In this document: in pieces, positions 62,201-64,000 of the stretch | Layout of the letters: every line of letters begins with the position of its first letter | How positions within the stretch are numbered: the first letter of the stretch is position 1 | DNA from: Calamus simplicifolius | Taxonomy: Eukaryota > Streptophyta > Magnoliopsida > Arecales > Arecaceae | Length of the DNA stretch: 64,000 nucleotides | NCBI GenBank assembly: GCA_900491605.1 | Contig: UESW01003900.1 | Location: forward strand, 59,447 to 123,446 | Reading direction: 5' to 3' | Program-made: the position numbers and the translations under genes | The notes under the pieces: generated by a model | Told to the model about the DNA's origin: nothing | The model's input: the letters and a program-made list of their open reading frames with translations, nothing else | Databases searched by the model: none

Positions 62201-63117
62201 GTATTGGGATCAAGAAACAACACATACTTGAGAATGTTTGACTAATGTCTTAATTTAAAATTATAAAATATTCTGAAATAATATGAAAACAAATAAATGA
62301 TAAGCTCACCTCTATGCTTGCTGAATAATCATAAGATAGTGAATATACTGCACATCATGAAGCCCAAAAAAAAAAAGGCAGGAGTATGTTAGTAATTTAC
62401 TTTAATCTCATACATGAAAAATCCTAGCAAAATGTTAGACACACATTTCTAATTTCAACTTTTCTTTTATAATTCAAGAAAAGTTCTCAACTCGAGCTTT
62501 CCAAAGGAAAATTTTTTTGACACGGGGGTTGTGATTTTTATCTGATATTTAAGGTAATCTTTTTATTTTATTATGCAAGAAAGATGCTCTAGATTGTTTG
62601 TCTAGTTCATTAAGATTATGAGAATGAAGTACAGAAATCTTAAAACAAATTGACCCAAATACCATATACTTTTCCAATCTTCACGAGCCCACTTAACACC
62701 ACTCAAATCAACATCTCCTAACATCACGAATCAGACCATCAGATTTGTTTGACGAAACTTTTGTATACATTAGGTGGTCTTAGCAACAATGAGCTACCAA
62801 GTTAAATAGAGCACACACATATATTCATCAGATTTTTTTTTTAACAAAAAATCTATATATGCCTCCATACATATTAGCAAAAACCACTCAATCTAGTCTA
62901 ATCCGGTGATAGCAACCATCCATCATCTGGAATTAAGTATCCACCTCTAATTCACCTTTCTTTGTTTTTTTCCCTCTTATGAATTTATATAATAACTATG
63001 ATAAACTTATTATTAAAATTTTCCCTACAAAAAAACTTCATTCAAAAGCGAGGATGTACCTTGAAAGATGACAATACATAACAATATGAGGATTAATTTC
63101 CTTCCTGAATCCTTCAT
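36838..63117 (-). CDS. Endo-1,4-beta-xylanase, CBM22 plus GH10, seven exons
   Basis: It hydrolyses internal beta-1,4 bonds of xylan in the cell wall and is predicted to be secreted. Joining exons 63117-63060, 62347-62310, 60462-60240, 59287-59124, 38276-38178, 38073-37288 and 37182-36838 gives 1713 bp (570 residues) with no stop and all GT..AG introns. Residues 1-20 form a signal peptide. A CBM22 module spans about 40-185 (KPQY-like start, GCWSMLKGGLTV, EIWVDSVSLQPF). GH10 spans about 215-520, with NEMKWYSTE, acid/base Glu342 in WDVVNEN, nucleophile Glu447 in WLTEVD, and IVIWAAWHPKGC near the end. Length and single CBM22 fit the plant xylanase-5-like group. Start choice rests on the signal peptide. 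Intron 4 is 20.8 kb of nested transposons. The family call is firm. Exon 2 and expression are inferred. Confidence 0.9.
37288..38073 (-). CDS. Xylanase exon 6, main GH10 catalytic exon
   Basis: It encodes residues 195-456, from TRKKTVRFQ to KSDPNQ. It holds both catalytic glutamates (342 and 447), the RGHNIFWDDP segment and LEGHFG. The donor is CAG|GTATGT and intron 5 is 105 bp. It begins after acceptor CCAG at 38074-38077. Confidence 0.95.
38178..38276 (-). CDS. Xylanase exon 5, end of CBM22
   Basis: It encodes residues 162-194 (SENTTVEIWVDSVSLQPF to KSIDE). The acceptor is CGCAG and the donor GAG|GTACGT. It lies on the near side of the 20.8-kb intron. Confidence 0.93.
38356..39027. mobile_element. 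Possible PIF/Harbinger-like MITE
   Basis: The ends GGTATTTGATTCATTGTAAT and, inverted, GGCCATTTGGTTTGTGGTAAT are imperfect inverted repeats. TTA lies on both sides (38353-38355 and 39028-39030). The middle is very AT-rich and non-coding. Confidence 0.4.
39232..39800 (+). repeat. 5' LTR of copia 3
   Basis: It is similar to 44437-44904 plus 58854-59072. The right limit is uncertain because gag-like sequence starts near 39855. Confidence 0.6.
39850..44060 (+). pseudogene. Copia 3 gag-pol remains
   Basis: Gag traces are a LDQFDGHNFK-like start near 39865 and a NFQVCTIISNLPLS segment near 40270. Integrase traces lie at 41700-42130 (KNEIIPQT and a TPQQNG-like stretch). RT traces are at 42660-43050 (GFKQKKGIHYFETF, LIASIYNLKIYQ). 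RNase H traces lie at 43570-43900 (MEVEYVIMSLGDKD, YCDNKVA). Stops and shifts occur every few codons. The plus-strand order confirms a copia element running against the host gene. Confidence 0.7.
44241..44272 (+). repeat. TG dinucleotide microsatellite
   Basis: An AT run passes into about 15 TG repeats. It lies just upstream of the copia 3 3' LTR. Confidence 0.9.
44437..44904 (+). repeat. 3' LTR of copia 3, first part
   Basis: It starts TGTTAATATTTTG. It is interrupted at 44905 by the gypsy element and resumes at 58849. Bases 44900-44904 (ATTAG) are the gypsy target duplication. Confidence 0.65.
44968..45590 (+). repeat. 24-25-bp tandem array in the 5' LTR
   Basis: About 25 copies of GCTCGGCCCCTCCGGGCTTC plus CGTA, with small unit deletions. 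It lies in U3, upstream of the TATA box. It is GC-rich and open on the minus strand, but the translation is only the repeat (AELRKPGG and similar). Confidence 0.93.
45877..45884 (+). promoter_or_regulatory. TATA box of the gypsy 5' LTR
   Basis: TATAAATA in the context AGTC-TATAAATATCAG, repeated identically in the 3' LTR at 58479-58486. Confidence 0.65.
46195..46212 (+). other. Primer-binding site region of the gypsy element
   Basis: TTGGCGCTAGAGGAAGGG begins two bases after the LTR, the form seen in Tat-type gypsy elements. I did not assign the tRNA. Confidence 0.6.
46277..47720 (+). pseudogene. Gypsy gag with zinc knuckle, frameshifted
   Basis: It starts with ATG at 46277 (MANRRRATSDAQ) with a proline-rich, coiled N-part. 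The frame shifts near 46495 and 46806. The retrotransposon gag core is open from 46829 (VEPYHGSTDPDDHLSSFRS, FPSTLRGSARTWF, REGESLRNYLGRFN) to about 47560. A further shift is needed to read the CX2HX4HX4C knuckle CRYHREHGHDTEEC at 47599-47640, the His-variant common in Tat elements. Gag would form the particle and bind RNA. Confidence 0.9.
47843..48343 (+). pseudogene. Gypsy protease
   Basis: An aspartic protease with the D-S-G catalytic triplet at 47972-47980 in ILVDSGSSVNVLY, followed by the usual FTGDVIIPEGIVTLTV flap region. The frame shifts near 48200, so it is not joined to RT. Confidence 0.85.
48490..49330 (+). pseudogene. Gypsy reverse transcriptase, frameshifted
   Basis: RT motifs run in order: DIFAWTASDMPGI near the start, VMVKKSNGKWRICIDFTDLN, MDAYSGYNQI, MPFGLKNAGATYQRLVN and the catalytic YVDD at 49067-49078. 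Shifts occur near 48710, 49050 and after 49100 (seen in the TKCAFG-like region). It makes cDNA from element RNA. Confidence 0.9.
49337..49715 (+). pseudogene. Gypsy RNase H 1
   Basis: The connection and first RNase H segment are readable as PIYYVSRLLRDAETRYSRIEK with shifts, preceded by FLYLAVSEGAVCSVLV. It lies directly after RT as in all Ty3/gypsy elements. Confidence 0.8.
49716..50260 (+). pseudogene. Second, archaeal-type RNase H of the gypsy element
   Basis: The frame 49690-50214 carries LLHVDGSSNAHHSGAGLVL, SNNEAEYEALLAGLRIA and FTDSQLVAGHVRGEF, with the D-E-D residues of a complete RNase H. It lies between the first RNase H and integrase. This duplicate domain is the defining trait of the Tat/Ogre clade of plant gypsy elements. 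A shift near 50205 separates it from the next segment. Confidence 0.85.
50440..51602 (+). pseudogene. Gypsy integrase
   Basis: The zinc-binding N-terminus (HEG.CGNH and ACDPCQRH) is followed by the catalytic core with D in WGMDILGPFP, D in IITDNGKQFD and E in ANGAAEVTNRTL. The frame is open 50508-51281 apart from local shifts near 50880-51130. The C-terminal GPY-type segment is open at 51366-51602 (NWEGPYQVAEIIGPGTYKL) and ends with a stop. This is the end of the sense coding region. Confidence 0.9.
51767..52645. repeat. 64-bp tandem array of alternating hairpins
   Basis: About 14 units of 64 bp. Each has two perfect short hairpins: CTTGGC-AGG-GCCAAG and CTCGGC-AGG-GCCGAG, spaced by about 32 bp. 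Units differ by one- to three-base gaps. All three minus-strand frames are open here for about 1 kb, which follows from the repeat lacking stops rather than from coding. Confidence 0.93.
53084..53386 (-). CDS. Antisense ORF 1 in the gypsy spacer
   Basis: It starts ATG at 53386 (MASPGRSSVGLRSSLDSLPR), about 50 bp after a TATA box. It encodes about 100 residues: a Ser/Arg-rich N-part, then an acidic and leucine-spaced helix suited to a coiled coil (ARIAEEYLDVSVREAEASRR, LTERLEELLAS), ending SDSEF. One in-frame TAG at 53147-53149 breaks it, in place of what looks like a glutamine or similar codon. No known family was recognised. Antisense ORFs of unknown role are known in Tat-type gypsy elements. 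It may be a lost or regulatory gene of the element. Confidence 0.5.
53437..53444 (-). promoter_or_regulatory. TATA box of antisense ORF 1
   Basis: TATAAATA on the minus strand, with the ATG of ORF 1 about 50 bp downstream. The spacing suits a short plant leader. Confidence 0.5.
53823..54160. repeat. Second hairpin array, degenerate
   Basis: About ten half-units of the same CTCCGAACCTYGGC-AGG-GCC family as 51767-52645, more diverged and with shorter spacers. It lies upstream of the promoter of antisense ORF 1. Confidence 0.85.
54161..55234 (-). other. Spacer segment downstream of the third antisense TATA box
   Basis: Minus-strand frames such as 54996-54696 show no family. Between 54940 and 55080 there are near repeats of TGCGCTCTCC-ATATGATCTC and similar. 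I cannot support a protein. Confidence 0.3.
55235..55242 (-). promoter_or_regulatory. Third antisense TATA box
   Basis: CTATAAAAAGG on the minus strand, a strong plant TATA form, with no clear ORF following. It may drive a non-coding or degraded unit. Confidence 0.4.
55660..55990. repeat. Third hairpin array, about 27-bp unit
   Basis: About a dozen units of the form TGTCGGCC-CCA-GCCGACC plus TATTTTG. Each contains the stem GTCGGC/GCCGAC. The unit differs in sequence from the first two arrays but has the same design of a GC stem with a 3-4-base loop and AT-rich linker. Confidence 0.9.
56195..56999 (-). CDS. Antisense ORF 2 in the gypsy spacer, two exons
   Basis: It starts ATG at 56999 (MAMSPDDVASEIVAED), about 100 bp after a TATA-like run. 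Exon 1 encodes a coiled coil (SDELSQARRDVEARQLKIST). A 72-bp intron with canonical ends lies at 56703-56774 (GTACGC to TTTCAG). Exon 2 continues the coiled coil (LETRASELEEQNVILKAQV) and ends in an acidic tail (SEEEDEDEYVDVSDAEPGG). Breaks are a TGA just before the donor and a TAG near 56643. The protein would be about 240 residues. No family was recognised. The layout suggests a spliced antisense gene of the element. Confidence 0.5.
57096..57106 (-). promoter_or_regulatory. TATA-like element upstream of antisense ORF 2
   Basis: GTATATATATATG on the minus strand lies about 100 bp upstream of the ORF 2 start. Confidence 0.4.
57391..57407 (+). other. Polypurine tract of the gypsy element
   Basis: AGGGAGTGGAGGG lies directly before the 3' LTR start TGTTGAGG. 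Confidence 0.7.
57470..58188 (+). repeat. 24-25-bp tandem array in the 3' LTR
   Basis: About 29 units of the same repeat as in the 5' LTR, with different unit variants (for example CTCCGAGCTTCC). The two arrays have therefore changed independently since insertion. Confidence 0.92.
58479..58486 (+). promoter_or_regulatory. TATA box of the gypsy 3' LTR
   Basis: TATAAATA in the same context as in the 5' LTR. Confidence 0.6.
58854..59072 (+). repeat. 3' LTR of copia 3, second part
   Basis: It resumes the copia 3 LTR after the gypsy insertion and matches 39560-39780 (for example ATCCTGAGGACTGTTATT against ATCCTGAAGACTATTCTT). Its end is uncertain. Only about 50 bp separate it from the donor of xylanase exon 4. 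Confidence 0.5.
59124..59287 (-). CDS. Xylanase exon 4, CBM22 middle
   Basis: It encodes residues 107-161 (WVQVNEGDATVRVVFKTDDG to AEFYFE), with the first alanine codon split across intron 3. The acceptor is TTCCAG and the donor GAG|GTGAGA. Confidence 0.93.
59333..60176. mobile_element. hAT-like non-autonomous element in intron 3
   Basis: It is 844 bp, with ends TAAGGCTGAAAACGG and, inverted, TAGGGCTGAAAATGG. It is flanked by the 8-bp duplication CCAGCCGC (59325-59332 and 60177-60184). Subterminal GGATACGGATA-type repeats match the element at 20676-23477. The middle (59590-59920) is different, AT-rich and non-coding. It accounts for most of the 952-bp intron. Confidence 0.88.
60240..60462 (-). 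CDS. Xylanase exon 3, start of CBM22
   Basis: It encodes residues 33-106 (CLAEPPRPQYEGGLIDNPEF to LLYTLS) plus one base of the next codon. The acceptor is TTGCAG and the donor TCTG|GTACCT. Splicing to exon 4 restores SAWVQV, as in related proteins. Confidence 0.92.
60463..62309 (-). other. Intron 2 of the xylanase gene
   Basis: It is 1847 bp and AT-rich, with a GA microsatellite at about 62049-62076. No transposon with recognisable ends was seen. Confidence 0.65.
62310..62347 (-). CDS. Xylanase exon 2, 38 bp
   Basis: It encodes V-YSLSYDYSASIE after joining to exon 1. The acceptor is GTGCAG and the donor GAG|GTGAGC. The YDYSAS-IE-C motif across the exon 2-3 joint is the usual start of mature plant xylanases of this group. 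Confidence 0.8.
62348..63059 (-). other. Intron 1 of the xylanase gene
   Basis: It is 712 bp and AT-rich, with donor AAG|GTACAT. Nothing else was recognised in it. Confidence 0.65.
63060..63117 (-). CDS. Xylanase exon 1, signal peptide
   Basis: It encodes MKDSGRKLILILLCIVIFQ plus one base. A basic start followed by a 12-residue hydrophobic core is a clear signal peptide. An out-of-frame ATG lies 7 bases upstream. Confidence 0.8.
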
Positions 63118-63242
63118 CTTTCATGCACTGGAAGTGATTCACGAATGAAAAGTGAAGAAAATAATCTGTAGAAAAAGAAACTTGATGAAGAACGAGGCGA
63201 TGAGAGAATCCAGTAGAAAGGAAGGCAGACTCGAGCTCCAAA

Positions 63243-63250
63243 CTTATAGA
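63243..63250 (-). promoter_or_regulatory. Likely TATA box of the xylanase gene
   Basis: TCTATAAGT on the minus strand, about 130 bp before the start codon, leaving room for a leader of about 100 bp. Confidence 0.45.
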
Positions 63251-64000
63251 CGCGTGTGCCTTTTTGGCCAACGTATTTTGGAGACACGAAATTATCACCA
63301 TATGGCAAGTAGCAATGCCTGCATAGGATGCAAATAAAAAGTTTCCAGTTTTGGATGCGACTTTGTTGAGGTGGAATCGATGTGATATCTTCAAAGGCTT
63401 GCATACCAGGCAAAAAAAATAAAAAATCTTATTCATGCGTGTCCCTCGCATTAGTAAATAAGGGATCCAAGAATTTAACGGGTATGAGGTGTGGTTCGCA
63501 CCGCGTGTAGGTGAAAACAAGGCACCTGTGAAAAATAAAAATAGAGTTCATCATTTATTCAAGGGCTTTTGCCACGGAGGCATGTTAATGGTGCTGTAAT
63601 CTACTAGAAATCCAAAGATACAAGGGAGTCACAGAAGCGCCTAAAGTCTCTAAACAAGGCTTTGAATGGTAGGATTGGAGGCGAGTTGTTTTAAAAAAAC
63701 TTTATAAATGCAACTTAGCTGAACTCTTTAGTTAAAAACACGTCATCTTCACAAACATGCATACAACGAGCAAGTCAAGCCGTTTTGCTATGCATACTCA
63801 ACTCAACTCAAATCATCTAAGCCATTTTGTTATGCATGTGAAGTAATAATATGCTATGGATTGTTAAAATATTATTCTCTCTAATGGGAGCATTTAAAGG
63901 TCTTCGATGTATATATCTAAAACACCGTAATCGATTTTCTCTCATTTTATCTTTAATTGGAGCTACTCCTATCATTTCTCTTATATGTTTATTTCTAATT
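63251..64000. other. Upstream region of the xylanase gene
   Basis: AT-rich with no supported gene. The motif ACTCAACTCAACTCAA near 63790-63810 is a short direct repeat. The edge of the window cuts it. Confidence 0.4.

Noticed and set aside
63038..63520. 160-residue minus-strand ORF over xylanase exon 1
   Set aside because: It runs through promoter, leader and into intron 1 in a different frame from the signal peptide. It is a chance frame.

Overview
The window is nuclear DNA of a flowering plant, most likely a monocot with a transposon-rich genome. A palm-like genome is my guess, which I cannot prove from this sequence. The evidence is one spliced plant endo-1,4-beta-xylanase gene with GT..AG introns, plus layers of plant LTR retrotransposons (Ty1/copia and Ty3/gypsy), hAT-like, CACTA-like and MITE elements. 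No bacterial-style operons, no CRISPR array and no rRNA or tRNA gene were seen. By length, well over half of the window is mobile DNA.

Layout. 1-7250: two Sirevirus-like copia relics in a row, each with a decayed single-domain ORF, multiplied polypurine tracts and an LTR full of a palindromic GAGTCGACTC motif. 7251-20065: a decayed minus-strand plant transposase gene (Ptta/En/Spm type), split by a complete 9.6-kb copia element (7577-17176, target duplication ATATT) and by another Sirevirus-like LTR piece. 20676-23477: a hAT-like element with 8-bp duplications that carries the 5' end of a host gene. 24217-25016: an 800-bp CACTA-like element. About 25780-35949: a second CACTA-like element made of hairpin repeats, split by an old 9.3-kb copia element (26170-35469). 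36838-63117: a xylanase gene on the minus strand.

The xylanase gene has seven exons that join into an uninterrupted 570-residue protein: signal peptide, one CBM22 module and a GH10 catalytic domain. Intron 4 is 20.8 kb long. It holds a possible MITE, a very degenerate plus-strand copia element and, inside that element's 3' LTR, a 13.9-kb Tat-like gypsy element (44905-58848, target duplication ATTAG). Intron 3 holds an 844-bp hAT-like element with the same ends as the gene-carrying one at 20.7-23.5 kb.

The gypsy element is the most unusual object. Downstream of its pol it has about 5.8 kb of extra DNA with three arrays of short hairpin-forming repeats. Between them lie minus-strand units with TATA boxes, coiled-coil ORFs and one intron. 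These antisense units point the same way as the host xylanase gene, so they could feed transcripts into its catalytic exons. The copia and gypsy elements in the intron all run opposite to the gene.
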